Assembly: GCA_041395665.1 (NCBI GenBank)
Contig: JAWLAB010000002.1
Location: 186,001-250,000, forward strand
Direction of reading: 5' to 3'
Source of the DNA: Pseudomonadales bacterium
Lineage (GTDB): Bacteria; Pseudomonadota; Gammaproteobacteria; Pseudomonadales; UBA7239
Length of the DNA stretch: 64,000 nt
Shown: one piece after another, positions 51,413 through 61,381 of the stretch
Position numbering within the stretch: position 1 is the first letter of the stretch
Layout of the letters: every line of letters starts with the position of its first letter
Program-made: the position numbers and the translations under genes
The notes under the pieces: generated by a model
What the model saw: the letters and a program-made list of their open reading frames with translations, nothing else
Told to the model about the DNA's origin: nothing
Database searches by the model: none

Positions 51413-53365
51413 CTACTCCTTGCGCAAAGTCTGTATAACTTTGGCTAACGAATTTTCAAATTGATCGCCCTGCTGCACGATGCGCGCTTTGTTATCCAGC
51501 AACATTTTGATCAATTCATCGCGGCGCGGCTCTGCCAGTTTTTTACCGTCGCGTCCCACGAAAATTAATTTATCGGTAGCATTCATGACTGCCGCCAGTT
51601 TGCAACGCTGACGCTCGCCATTGATTTCAATATCGACCCACGCGCCGATTCCTAGTGTACGCACCGAGTTCTGTACCGCTTCCCATTCATCGATACGCGC
51701 CTGCTTCTCTGCTTGTAACAGTCGTTCACGCTCTGCTTCTTCTACTTCTCGTTGCCGTTTTGCCGCTTCTGCAGCCTCTTTTGCCGCCAAGGCTTTTTGA
51801 TGCTGCGCTGCTTCTTCCGCTGCGCGCTGTGCTTCTTCAGCTTTTTTACGCGCCTCTTCGGCAGCTTTTTGAGCAGCAATTTCTGCTAAACGCGCCTGCT
51901 CCTCTGCCTGCTTGCGCGCCGCTTCTTCAGCACGCGCTTGTGCTTCTAATTTTTCTTGTGCGATGCGCTCGGCTTCGCGTTTGGCTTTTTCCTGCGCTAA
52001 ACGACGACGCTCCAACTCAGCGCGCTGCCTATCGGCAATCTCTGCCTTCATCAAACTCTGTCGCTGGTAAAGCTGTAAGAAATTAGCGACTGTGTCGCGA
52101 AATACTTGCGAGAAATTATTGTCATTATCCAATAAGAGAATATGTCGCGCTGTTAGCAAATACGCGAATTCTTCTAGCGTTTTCTCCAAGCATTTTGCGC
52201 CGAGTACATTGGCAAACAACAACTGCCCACCGTCGTCTGATTTCATAATCAAACGGCAATGTAATTTTTCTCGTCCATCGCGTTGATAAACCAGCCACTG
52301 CCCTTCCGGTATTTGACGCACTTGATCAAGCAAAGCTGAACTGATGTTTGCAGCAACACCATTTTCATCACTTAAACCCGACAAAGGATGTGCTGGCCGC
52401 ACCTCCACTTTACCGCCCAACAAAATCTGCATGTGCAATTTTTCAACGCGTGTGACCCAGCTCTCCATTTCGGCTGCATCCGTCACGCTGACTAAATTTT
52501 TAGCCAACAGAGGAATTACTTTAGGAATAGTTTGATAAACCTGCTGCATGCCAGCGTCATCTTCTGCGCCCAGCATGGAATCAATTAACATTTCCGACAC
52601 GCGAACAACTTGTTTCCATTCGTCGCTGTTATGGCCTTTGCTGAGATAAACCATTTTCATGGAGTTCAGCAGTGGACCTTTGAGCAGCTCTTCCACCACA
52701 TCAGGCATCGGTGCGCGTTCTAACAGCGCACTGATTTGCCGACGCACAATACGGTCTGCTGCTTCACCGGCCAATGCGCCTTGCGCTGTTTGGCGGATGC
52801 GTTCCACCAAGGTGTTAGCGCGCTGAAAATCCTTTGCCAGCTGCGCATCCAATTCTTCTAACCATGTTTGAAAAAGCGCAGTAGTGGGATCGGCCGTGCG
52901 TACGCGCTGCAACATTTCATCCAAACGCTGACGATATTTTTCGCCAGGCTTACCCAATTCGGGGCTCCAATAACGCCCCGCATCCCACAACTGATCTAAC
53001 AGATGAAACAAAGGGTGTTGTAAATCACGCAACACTTGCGGCTCACGCAGTAACACACTCGCCACCAGCGGGCGCAGCGCGAGAAAAGCGTTCAGTAATT
53101 CTGGCTCTAAATCGGTTTGCGATTGCCCTTGCTCAAACACCTGATCGCAAAAATACAAAAGATTGGCTTCTTGTTGCGATAACTGCATTGCGCCTGGGCG
53201 TTGTATCGCCTGCTCTAGCGATTCATCCGGCGGCAGATCGACATTCTGCAATCCCACCAAACGCGCCAACAGCGTGGCACGCGTGCGCTCGTTTCCCTCG
53301 CTCACTTCAGCGGTAGAAAATTGGCCTTTGGCGAGTGCTTCTTCGAGGGGGAGATCAAAAGACAT
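51413..53365 (-). CDS. DUF1631 family protein with coiled coil
   Basis: Protein of 650 aa. The first 450 residues are helical and resemble DUF1631 proteins. Residues about 455-575 are a long Ala/Glu/Lys/Arg coiled coil with many AEEAA-type repeats, followed by a compact C-terminal domain (IGAWVDIEINGERQRCKLAA, DKLIFVGRDGKKLAEPRRDE). The family is linked to PilZ signalling in other genomes, and here the next gene is a PilZ protein. ATG 53365 (MSFDLPLEEAL) is preferred. Function unknown. Confidence 0.8.
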   Translation of the reverse strand: MSFDLPLEEALAKGQFSTAEVSEGNERTRATLLARLVGLQNVDLPPDESLEQAIQRPGAMQLSQQEANLLYFCDQVFEQGQSQTDLEPELLNAFLALRPLVASVLLREPQVLRDLQHPLFHLLDQLWDAGRYWSPELGKPGEKYRQRLDEMLQRVRTADPTTALFQTWLEELDAQLAKDFQRANTLVERIRQTAQGALAGEAADRIVRRQISALLERAPMPDVVEELLKGPLLNSMKMVYLSKGHNSDEWKQVVRVSEMLIDSMLGAEDDAGMQQVYQTIPKVIPLLAKNLVSVTDAAEMESWVTRVEKLHMQILLGGKVEVRPAHPLSGLSDENGVAANISSALLDQVRQIPEGQWLVYQRDGREKLHCRLIMKSDDGGQLLFANVLGAKCLEKTLEEFAYLLTARHILLLDNDNNFSQVFRDTVANFLQLYQRQSLMKAEIADRQRAELERRRLAQEKAKREAERIAQEKLEAQARAEEAARKQAEEQARLAEIAAQKAAEEARKKAEEAQRAAEEAAQHQKALAAKEAAEAAKRQREVEEAERERLLQAEKQARIDEWEAVQNSVRTLGIGAWVDIEINGERQRCKLAAVMNATDKLIFVGRDGKKLAEPRRDELIKMLLDNKARIVQQGDQFENSLAKVIQTLRKE

Positions 53366-53475
53366 TTGGGCGCAATACACGGCTCATCAAACACTTTGCC
53401 AGCATACCACCACCAGTGCTTCTTGCCGCCAGTGTTATGCTGAACACTTGATTCAACTCTATTTTTTGACGACAC

Positions 53476-56187
53476 ATGAAACACGCTGATTGCATTCTTG
53501 TTGATGGCTCCTCCTACCTCTATCGCGCCTTCCACGCACTGCCACCGCTGACCACCAGTAAGGGACAGCCCACGGGCGCAGTGAAAGGCGTAATCAATAT
53601 GCTGCGCAGCCTGCGCAAGCAGTATCCGCACAGCGCCATCGCCGTGGTGTTCGACCCGAAAGGCGACACTTTTCGCAACGCGTTGTACGCCGACTACAAA
53701 GCCAATCGCCCACCCATGCCCGACGATTTGCGCGCGCAGATTACACCGCTGCACGCGCTGATTCGCGCGATGGGAATTCCACTGCTGATCGTCGATGGTG
53801 TGGAAGCCGATGATGTGATCGGCACGCTGGCCGTGCAGGCGCGCGATCAACAACAGGAAGTGCTGATTTCCACCGGCGACAAAGACATGGCGCAGTTGGT
53901 GGGTGCACATGTCACGCTGGTCAACACCATGACCGATACCGTGATGGATCGCGATGGCGTGATTGAAAAATTTGGCATTGCACCGGAACAGATTGTCGAT
54001 TACCTCGCGCTGATGGGCGACAAAGTCGACAACATCCCGGGCGTGGAAAAATGCGGCCCGAAAACCGCCGTGAAGTGGCTGCAAGAATTTGGAACTCTCG
54101 ATAATGTGATGGCGAACGCCGACAAAGTCAGCGGGAAAATCGGCGAGAACTTGCGCGCAGCTTTGAGTTTTTTACCGTTGTCACAACAACTCGCCACCAT
54201 CAAAACCGATGTAGAGATGCCCATCAACTGGCGCGACTTACAAGCGGGCGAACCGGATCGCGCTGCACTGCTCGAATGGTTTACCGAACTGGAATTCAAA
54301 AGTTGGATTGCAGAAGTGAATAACGGCGGCGATGTGATTGCTGCCGCTACTGCACCAACAACGCAAACCGAAACTGTCCCCGCACAATACGACACCATTA
54401 CTGACATGGATCACTTGCAACAGTGGATCTCACGCTTGCAGTCTGCACCGTATTTTGCACTCGACACGGAAACTGATTCGCTCGATTACATGCAAGCCAA
54501 TATTGTCGGGTTGTCCTTTGCAGTCAAAACAGGCGAAGCCGCTTATGTACCCGTGGCGCACGATTATCTCGGCGCGCCAACACAATTATCACGCGAAGCC
54601 GCACTCAAAGCACTCCAACCATTACTGGAAGATACTTCCATTAAAAAAGTGATGCAGAACGGCAAATACGATATGAATGTGTTTGCGCGCGCCGGCATTC
54701 AATTGCGCGGTGTGGCGTATGACACAATGCTGGAATCTTATGTTTTAGATTCCGTCGCTACGCGCCACAACATGGATGATCTCGCGAAAAAATATTTGGA
54801 TTACGACACGGTTGCTTTTGAAGATATCGCCGGCAAAGGTGCGAATCAATTGTCGTTCAATCAAATTGACTTAGAAAAAGCAGCGTTTTATGCCGCTGAA
54901 GATGCCGATATCACCTTGCGCCTGCACGAAACCCTGTGGCCACAACTGAGCGCCACACCGGCGTTGCAATCAGTTTTTGACCACATCGAAATCCCTTTGC
55001 TTCCTGTATTGTCGCGCATCGAGCGCAACGGCGTGCTGGTCGATGTCAAACGCTTACACAAGCACAGCGTAGAACTGGGCGAGCGCATGCAAGCACTCAC
55101 GCAAGAAGCGTTCACACTCGCCGGGCAAGAATTTAATTTGAGCTCGCCCAAACAACTCGGCGAAATTTTGTACGGAAAATTGAAACTGCCTGCGCTGAAA
55201 AAAACACCGACCGGACAACCGTCTACCGCCGAACCGGTGTTGGCAGAACTCGCACTGGATTACCCGCTGCCGAAAGTGATTATGGAATATCGCGGCGTGA
55301 GCAAACTGAAATCGACTTACACCGATAAATTGCCGCAGATGGTAGACCCTGCAACTGGTCGCGTTCACACTTCGTATCACCAAGCGATTGCGTCTACAGG
55401 GCGTTTGTCTTCTTCAGATCCCAATCTCCAAAACATTCCCATTCGCACGGAAGAAGGTCGTCGCGTGCGACTGGCGTTTATCGCGCCCAAAAATTACAAA
55501 ATGCTCGCCGCGGATTACTCACAAATTGAATTGCGCATCATGGCGCACTTATCTGCGGATGACGGTTTGTGCAACGCGTTTGCACAGGGTTTAGACATTC
55601 ACCGCGCCACTGCCGCCGAAGTGTTTGATACCGCATTGGAAAAAGTGACTACCGAGCAGCGCCGCAGCGCGAAAGCCATCAACTTTGGTTTGATTTACGG
55701 CATGTCCGCTTTTGGTTTAGCGAAACAATTGCACATCGGTCGCCATCAAGCACAGGAATACATTGATTTATATTTTTCGCGCTACCCCGGCGTATTGCGT
55801 TACATGGAGGAAACACGCCAACAAGCTGCCGAACAGGGTTTTGTTGAAACGCTGTTTGGTCGCCGTTTGTATCTGCCCGATATCCGCTCCAAAAACGCCG
55901 GCTTGCGCCAAGCGGCTGAGCGCACAGCGATCAACGCACCGATGCAAGGCACGGCAGCCGATATCATCAAGCGCGCGATGATCCGCGTCTCGGAATGGCT
56001 GCAACACACGAAAACCGATGCGCGCATGATCATGCAAGTACACGACGAGCTGGTGTTCGAGGTCGCTGAACGCGATGTCGAGACCGTGCGCGAGACAGTC
56101 TGTAGCCTGATGTCTGCCGCAGCCGAACTGCATGTACCACTGGTCGTCGATGCCGGCATCGGCGACAACTGGGACGAAGCCCACTGA
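53476..56187 (+). CDS. polA: DNA polymerase I
   Basis: PolA, 903 aa, with all three domains: N-terminal 5'-3' flap nuclease ([28 protein letters not shown]), 3'-5' exonuclease ([13 protein letters not shown], with Asp-x-Glu) and C-terminal polymerase ([48 protein letters not shown]). Acts in Okazaki-fragment processing and repair. Divergent from the DUF1631 gene. Confidence 0.98.
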   Translation: MKHADCILVDGSSYLYRAFHALPPLTTSKGQPTGAVKGVINMLRSLRKQYPHSAIAVVFDPKGDTFRNALYADYKANRPPMPDDLRAQITPLHALIRAMGIPLLIVDGVEADDVIGTLAVQARDQQQEVLISTGDKDMAQLVGAHVTLVNTMTDTVMDRDGVIEKFGIAPEQIVDYLALMGDKVDNIPGVEKCGPKTAVKWLQEFGTLDNVMANADKVSGKIGENLRAALSFLPLSQQLATIKTDVEMPINWRDLQAGEPDRAALLEWFTELEFKSWIAEVNNGGDVIAAATAPTTQTETVPAQYDTITDMDHLQQWISRLQSAPYFALDTETDSLDYMQANIVGLSFAVKTGEAAYVPVAHDYLGAPTQLSREAALKALQPLLEDTSIKKVMQNGKYDMNVFARAGIQLRGVAYDTMLESYVLDSVATRHNMDDLAKKYLDYDTVAFEDIAGKGANQLSFNQIDLEKAAFYAAEDADITLRLHETLWPQLSATPALQSVFDHIEIPLLPVLSRIERNGVLVDVKRLHKHSVELGERMQALTQEAFTLAGQEFNLSSPKQLGEILYGKLKLPALKKTPTGQPSTAEPVLAELALDYPLPKVIMEYRGVSKLKSTYTDKLPQMVDPATGRVHTSYHQAIASTGRLSSSDPNLQNIPIRTEEGRRVRLAFIAPKNYKMLAADYSQIELRIMAHLSADDGLCNAFAQGLDIHRATAAEVFDTALEKVTTEQRRSAKAINFGLIYGMSAFGLAKQLHIGRHQAQEYIDLYFSRYPGVLRYMEETRQQAAEQGFVETLFGRRLYLPDIRSKNAGLRQAAERTAINAPMQGTAADIIKRAMIRVSEWLQHTKTDARMIMQVHDELVFEVAERDVETVRETVCSLMSAAAELHVPLVVDAGIGDNWDEAH

Positions 56188-56246
56188 ATACAGCCAACCT
56201 CATGAAACATTCACTGTTATTGCAAACTTTTGACAAGGAGCCCCGC

Positions 56247-57107
56247 ATGGACACCACGAACCCGATACTGAAACTGGCCGCACCCGCCATCATCGCTTTT
56301 GCCGGCATCAGCGTGCTGACCTCGTCGTGGTACACCGTCGATGAAGGCGAGCGCGCCGTGATCCTGCGCAATGGTGCCGCCATCGGCACCGCCGAACCCG
56401 GCCTGCACTTCAAGATACCGGTCATCGACCGAGCCGTGCCAATTTCGGTGCAGACATTGAAAGTCGAGTTTGACCAGATGCCCGCCTACTCGAAAGACCA
56501 GCAGCCGGCCGAGATCAAGCTCTCGGTCAACTTCCACGTACTGCCTTCCAGCGTGCAGTCCATCTATTCCACCTACGGCTCGGTGGAAGGTCTCGTCGAC
56601 CGCATCCTGCGCCCGCGTGTGAACGATTCCACCAAGGAAGTGTTCGGCCAGTTCACCGCCGTGTCGGTGATCCAGGATCGCGCCAAGTTCGGCACGGATG
56701 TCTACCAGGCTGTCATCAAGATCGTCAGCAATGACATGGTGATTGAATCCATCCAGATCGAGAACATCGACTTCTCCAGCGCCTACGAACAGAGCATCGA
56801 GCAGCGCATGCTGGCCGAAGTCGAAGTGCAGAAAGTTCGCCAGAACTGGGAGAAGGAAAAAGTCTCCGCCGACATCACCCGCACCCGCGCACAGGCCGAA
56901 GCTGATGCCCGGTTGGCACAGGCCACGGCCGACGCCAAGGCGATTGAACTGCGCGGCCAGGCCGAAGCGGCCGCCATCCGCGCCAAGGCCGATGCGCTGC
57001 GCGAGAGCCCGAACCTCGTAACCCTGATCCAGGCCGAGCGCTGGGACGGCAAACTGCCGGCGACGATGGTGCCGGGCTCGGCGGTGCCGTTTATCGGGGT
57101 GAAATAA
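56247..57107 (+). CDS. SPFH/prohibitin family membrane protein
   Basis: Protein of 286 aa with one N-terminal membrane helix (about residues 10-27) and an SPFH (band 7) domain (TVDEGERAVILRNG, PGLHFKIPVIDRAV), followed by an Ala/Glu/Arg coiled coil that drives oligomers. Prohibitin-like proteins scaffold membrane microdomains and can modulate FtsH. ATG at 56247 follows AAGGAG. By eye its GC content and C/G-ending codons exceed those of polA and the following genes, hinting at recent transfer. Confidence 0.9.
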   Translation: MDTTNPILKLAAPAIIAFAGISVLTSSWYTVDEGERAVILRNGAAIGTAEPGLHFKIPVIDRAVPISVQTLKVEFDQMPAYSKDQQPAEIKLSVNFHVLPSSVQSIYSTYGSVEGLVDRILRPRVNDSTKEVFGQFTAVSVIQDRAKFGTDVYQAVIKIVSNDMVIESIQIENIDFSSAYEQSIEQRMLAEVEVQKVRQNWEKEKVSADITRTRAQAEADARLAQATADAKAIELRGQAEAAAIRAKADALRESPNLVTLIQAERWDGKLPATMVPGSAVPFIGVK

Positions 57108-57108
57108 C

Positions 57109-57262
57109 TTCACCTCACCCGGCGCTGCGCCATCCTGAATCCACCTCACCCGGCGCTACGCGCCACCCTCTCCTGAATCAGGAGAGGGTTGAGATGCTGC
57201 CTGCTGTTTTTTCCCTTCTCCCGCTGGCGGGAGAAGGTGGCCGAAGGCCGGATGAGGGTTAT
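57109..57262. repeat. REP-like palindromic repeat cluster
   Basis: Non-coding stretch with two copies of CCTCACCCGGCGCT (57113 and 57143 regions) and two perfect hairpins: CCCTCTCCTGA/TCAGGAGAGGG at 57166-57188 and CCTTCTCCCGC/GCGGGAGAAGG at 57214-57237. This type of palindrome is dispersed between genes in many Proteobacteria. It sits between two convergent genes. Confidence 0.75.
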
Positions 57263-57657
57263 CTCGCCAGCGCATTCCGTATCTTGCCAAACATTTCCTC
57301 ATCGTGATGCCACAACCACATCAGCGAGTTGTATTCCTTTTCGCGCCAGCAACCCGCGCTGTATTCAAATCCATAGTCCACTTTTCCGTCAGCCGCCTGG
57401 AAAGACAGCACCAGCAAATCGCCGTCTGCTGGCTGCAGTGCCACATCGAAAGCATCAACCTCCCGCAAACGCGCCAGAATGTGTTCGCGATTAATCGCAT
57501 CTACAGCAGGATCCAGATAATACGGCGGCTGGATGGTGCCTATGATCATTTCATTCTTGTCTTGCGCCTGACGATAAAAAATCCAGTAGTGGCACAATCT
57601 TTCCACATCAGCCGTCTTGCACGTACACAGTTTGAATTTGTCTGATACTACGCACAT
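57259..57657 (-). CDS. hypothetical protein downstream of the restriction-modification gene
   Basis: Protein of 132 aa that I do not recognise. Features: Cys-rich N-terminus (MCVVSDKFKLCTCKTAD), an aromatic segment LCHYWIFYRQAQDKNEM, and EKEYNSLMWLWHHDEEMFG near the end. No signal peptide. It begins 9 bp after the restriction-modification gene stop and is probably on its transcript; the 3' end overlaps the edge of the palindromic repeat cluster. Confidence 0.6.
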   Translation of the reverse strand: MCVVSDKFKLCTCKTADVERLCHYWIFYRQAQDKNEMIIGTIQPPYYLDPAVDAINREHILARLREVDAFDVALQPADGDLLVLSFQAADGKVDYGFEYSAGCWREKEYNSLMWLWHHDEEMFGKIRNALAR

Positions 57658-57666
57658 GGCACACCC

Positions 57667-60600
57667 TCACATCCCGCAGAATTTCCCATCCTCCACCCTT
57701 ACCTTCCCCACCACCACCAGCATTTCCAGTATCGATGGCAGGCGTTTTTTCCATTGACCTTTGCCGGTGAAGTTTGCAGCGATGGCGTCGAGGTCCATCG
57801 GCGTTTTGCTGGCGGCGAGCACGTCGATCACGGCTTTCACTTGTTCGATGTCGGCTTTCGGCCACGGTTGTTTTTCTACAGCAGCAACGATTGGCTCACT
57901 CACTTCCGGCTCCACATCCAAAGTGGTTTGCACGGCAATGGTTTGTGCAGCGGCTTGGCCTTGTGTGTTTTGTGCGCTCTTGTTTTGATATTCCGGTCGC
58001 AACCAACGCACGATGCCGCGCTGTTCTTCTTCAACGCGCTCGGCATTTAATGCAACAAGGCGCTCCAATAAAACCTCATCCAATTCGCGCTTGATGTCGA
58101 TGCGCAATGACCCCTCCGCCGCTGACGCGGCACCTCCCCTATTGCATAGGGGAGGATTTATCTCCCCCTGCGAAGTAGGGGGAGTGGCGCGCAGCGCCGA
58201 GGGGGTCACACCATTCACCACCTGCATCAGTTCTGCCAAATCATTCCAGCCATACGCATCAAGCACGGCGAGGTCGAGTTCATCGTGCAATTGCTTGAGC
58301 ACGGATACCAGCCCCTGTTCGTGGATGGTTTTTTCCTTCGCCGTCAGCGCGTCGCCGCTTTTGAGCTTTTCCAGTACGTTGTACATGCCGGTGAGCGTCA
58401 GCTCCGGGTGCTGCGCCTGCTGTTTCTTGCGATGCGCATCCAGCTGCTCCGCCAGCTCGCGGATTCTGGCTTTCTGTTCTTCCGTAGCAGCAGGGAACGG
58501 GAACGGCTCGAAGCAGCGACTTTTGTTATAGCGCGGGTCATTGCCAACACCAAGGCGACCGCCCGCCGCCAAAGCCCATGTAACGTGGATATTGCTGGAG
58601 AGAACGCCAAGATGGAATGCATCAGAAATAGCAATGCAAACAAGCATATTATCTGGAGCGATTGATTCATCAAGAAATTGAAACGTTCTGTGTTTAGCTG
58701 TTTCTACAGTAGCAACATAGCGAGATAGCCCTTCACAATAACCCCTTAACTCCGTCCTTGTCCGACCAAAAACCCACCAATTTTCTCGAATAGCTTTATC
58801 CTTATTTGCATCTCTTTCTGGTTTTACTCTCTCAAGTAGCCACTGATAAGCTGCAGGATATTGCAATCTAAGGTTATCGACCGAAAATCCAAACGCATCA
58901 ATAACCATAGCTCCACGAGACTTATCAGTTAAATCGCGTCCGTTTCTGTAGGAATATACCAGCGGATGCCTGCCATTTAACCCTTCTCTTTTTGCCAGAA
59001 AACTTTCTTCTTCAGGAGTCAGAATAAACCCTGACCCGAAAAGCATATAACCTCGACTTGTTAAATTTTGGTTCGACAAAAGCATAACGGCAGATGCAAC
59101 ATTCGCCCCAACTCGCAGATCCGCATGCAAACTACCTTTCGTTGCACTGATAGATAATTCCGGCTCATCCTGCCCGACATCCTTTTCCGCATCGACAGTC
59201 AACAACTTGCCAACTTTCTGCCCAGCTTCCGCCACCGTCATCGAAATGCGCACCGCCGCACCATCGGCATTATCCACCCACGGATGATCGGGAATCGCAA
59301 ACACCAGAGAAAGTGGCTGTTTACTATTCATGTGATTTTCAAGAACGCGCCGGTTAAATGTCTGCTTCAAACTATTAGTAGTAATAAAACCAAAACGCTG
59401 CAATTGTTTACTGCAAAGCAGATCCGCCGCATGGCTCCACCAGAACATCACCAGATCAGAAGAATCCGGCACCTCTTTCCACGTTTTGCGCAACGCCTCC
59501 ACATAACCTTCGCCCAAGGCATTGATCATCCGCGACGCACCAATAAACGGCGGATTACCCACCACAAAATCCGCCTGCGGCCACTCGTCCTTGCGCGGAT
59601 TGATGTACTGCTCAATGGTAATGCGCGCGGTTTCATCCGGCACATCCTCGCCCGTCACCGGATGCTGCTTGAACGTCTTGCCATCCCAGCGCGACACCGG
59701 CACGCCTTTCTCATCCCGCAACAACTCGATGCCGTCATACGCCAGCACGGCATCGCGGTTTTCAATGTTGTGGAAATCGCGCAACACCGGCTGCGGAGGC
59801 TGTGCATTGCCGTTGGTTTTGAAATGCCATTGCAGATAACCAATCCACAACACCATCTCAGCAATACTCGCTGCGCGTGGATTTAACTCAATACCAAGAA
59901 ACTGGTGCGGATCAACCGTTAAGCCTTCCGTCTCCAAACTCATTGATACATTCAAATCGTGCAACTGGTTCAACACTTCGCCTTCCAGCCGTTTCAAGTG
60001 TTCCAGCGTTACATACAGAAAGTTTCCCGAACCGCAAGCAGGATCCAGCACGCGCACATTGCACAAACGATGTTGAAATTCACGCAACACATTTTCGGCT
60101 TCTTTTGTTTTTCCTTCACTCGCCAGCATCAGTGCCGCCGTCTGCGCGGTGCTCCATTCTTCGCGCAGCGGTTCAATTACGGTTGGCAACACTAAACGCT
60201 CGACATACGCGCGCGGCGTGTAATGCGCACCGAGCGCGTGACGCTCAGTCGGGTCGAGTGCGCGTTCCAGTAGCGTGCCAAAAATCGCTGGTTCTACTTG
60301 GCTCCAATCTTTTCTGCCCGCTTCAATCAACAGCGCAATTTGATCGCGATCCAACGGCAACACATCTTGTTGTTTGAACAACTTGCCATTAAAGCGCAAC
60401 ACATCGGCGCGCAGAGAAACGGCAAAACCGCCGCCATCCATCGTCTTCCACAAATCTGTTACCAGCGGCACAAATTGTTGCGGTGCGTTGGCGAGTGATT
60501 CCAATAATTCAGTGAACGAACGCTTCGGCAGCAGGCCAACATCTTCAGCAAAAAAAGTGAACAAGCAGCGCGTGAGAAATCCAGCCACGCGTTCGGCACC

Positions 60601-61236
60601 GTAGTTCGCGCTTTCCAATGCTTTCGCGATACCGGCCAGTTGCGCGGCAATTTCGCGCGTGACTTTGGCAGATTGGCGCGTGGGATCCAACGAGAGCGGA
60701 TCACACCAAATAGTTCTCAAACGCTCGCGAATTTTTTCATCGCGCAGATCATCGAGCTTGATGCGGTGCGAGCGCGGATCAGGAAACGGTGTGTAGGTCG
60801 CGCCGCTGCGAGAGAACTCGGCATAAACATCAATGAGGTTACCAACATCCACCACCAACAAAAATGGTGGGCGACCTTCACCGGCCGGCAAAGCGCGGGC
60901 GTACTGCTCGGCTTGTTTGTGCGCTTTCAACAATGCCACACCGAAACCCTGCGTGTGCTCGCCTTGCTTGAGTTTCTTGTTCTCCAGTACGAAAGCACCA
61001 CGGCGGTAACAATCGATTCTGCCCTCCGCCGTTGAGCCATCGGCGTTGTTGAAGATCACGCGGCGTTCAAACACATAGGCGTTGTCGCGCGTGTCGGCCT
61101 GTGCCGGGTCTGGCACCGGCACGCCGAGCAGTTCACACAGCTCGCGGGTAAAACTCTGCGCGTTGGCAAGTTCCGAGCCGTCGGCACCGCGCCAGCGCGT
61201 GATAAAAGATTCCACAGGAGAAAAAGATTCGTTCAT
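57667..61236 (-). CDS. MmeI-like type IIL restriction-modification enzyme
   Basis: Single polypeptide of 1189 aa combining endonuclease, adenine methyltransferase and target recognition. The nuclease motif D75-x9-E85-x-K87 ([20 protein letters not shown]) matches the spacing known for MmeI. A helical connector follows, then SAM motif [11 protein letters not shown] (397-406) and catalytic motif NPPF (561-564). Target recognition should lie at about 700-950. Residues about 1010-1043 are encoded by a palindromic repeat (see 58109-58207). The last 80 residues look like a winged-helix domain. It is longer than MmeI (about 919 aa). ATG at 61236 is preferred over an upstream in-frame codon. No separate specificity subunit is nearby. 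Confidence 0.88.
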   Translation of the reverse strand: MNESFSPVESFITRWRGADGSELANAQSFTRELCELLGVPVPDPAQADTRDNAYVFERRVIFNNADGSTAEGRIDCYRRGAFVLENKKLKQGEHTQGFGVALLKAHKQAEQYARALPAGEGRPPFLLVVDVGNLIDVYAEFSRSGATYTPFPDPRSHRIKLDDLRDEKIRERLRTIWCDPLSLDPTRQSAKVTREIAAQLAGIAKALESANYGAERVAGFLTRCLFTFFAEDVGLLPKRSFTELLESLANAPQQFVPLVTDLWKTMDGGGFAVSLRADVLRFNGKLFKQQDVLPLDRDQIALLIEAGRKDWSQVEPAIFGTLLERALDPTERHALGAHYTPRAYVERLVLPTVIEPLREEWSTAQTAALMLASEGKTKEAENVLREFQHRLCNVRVLDPACGSGNFLYVTLEHLKRLEGEVLNQLHDLNVSMSLETEGLTVDPHQFLGIELNPRAASIAEMVLWIGYLQWHFKTNGNAQPPQPVLRDFHNIENRDAVLAYDGIELLRDEKGVPVSRWDGKTFKQHPVTGEDVPDETARITIEQYINPRKDEWPQADFVVGNPPFIGASRMINALGEGYVEALRKTWKEVPDSSDLVMFWWSHAADLLCSKQLQRFGFITTNSLKQTFNRRVLENHMNSKQPLSLVFAIPDHPWVDNADGAAVRISMTVAEAGQKVGKLLTVDAEKDVGQDEPELSISATKGSLHADLRVGANVASAVMLLSNQNLTSRGYMLFGSGFILTPEEESFLAKREGLNGRHPLVYSYRNGRDLTDKSRGAMVIDAFGFSVDNLRLQYPAAYQWLLERVKPERDANKDKAIRENWWVFGRTRTELRGYCEGLSRYVATVETAKHRTFQFLDESIAPDNMLVCIAISDAFHLGVLSSNIHVTWALAAGGRLGVGNDPRYNKSRCFEPFPFPAATEEQKARIRELAEQLDAHRKKQQAQHPELTLTGMYNVLEKLKSGDALTAKEKTIHEQGLVSVLKQLHDELDLAVLDAYGWNDLAELMQVVNGVTPSALRATPPTSQGEINPPLCNRGGAASAAEGSLRIDIKRELDEVLLERLVALNAERVEEEQRGIVRWLRPEYQNKSAQNTQGQAAAQTIAVQTTLDVEPEVSEPIVAAVEKQPWPKADIEQVKAVIDVLAASKTPMDLDAIAANFTGKGQWKKRLPSILEMLVVVGKVRVEDGKFCGM
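58109..58207. repeat. palindromic element inserted in frame within the restriction-modification gene
   Basis: A 99-bp element with imperfect terminal inverted repeats (GACCCCTCCG at one end, GAGGGGGTC at the other) and two inner hairpins (CTCCCC-TATTGCATA-GGGGAG and CTCCCCCT-GCGAAGT-AGGGGGAG). Its length is exactly 33 codons and the host frame stays open through it, reading about [19 protein letters not shown] and on to GAASAAEG. It looks like a mobile palindromic unit that has added a peptide to the protein. Confidence 0.8.
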
Positions 61237-61329
61237 GTTTTTTTGTGATCCATAGAAGTCGACAAGAATAACCTGCCGCAAGCGCACAGCGTGATCCTTG
61301 ATTTGCGCCCTTGCCCACCGCCACAACTA

Positions 61330-61360
61330 CTGTATAAATAATCACTGTATAAAAAACCAC
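61330..61360 (+). promoter_or_regulatory. possible tandem LexA (SOS) boxes of recN
   Basis: Two overlapping 16-mers, CTGTATAAATAATCAC (61330-61345) and CTGTATAAAAAACCAC (61345-61360), each have the CTGT half-site and AT-rich centre of the CTGT-N8-ACAG consensus, with a poor right half-site. The second resembles the recN box of E. coli. They lie 22 bases before the recN start. Confidence 0.5.
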
Positions 61361-61381
61361 TACCGATAAGGAAGCTGCGCC

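Noticed and set aside
56217..57149. 310-codon minus-strand open frame
   Set aside because: Antisense to the SPFH gene in GC-rich sequence, where long spurious frames are expected.
57214..57237. Perfect hairpin read as a transcription terminator
   Set aside because: It is not followed by a T run on either strand in the proper place, and it belongs to a repeat cluster.
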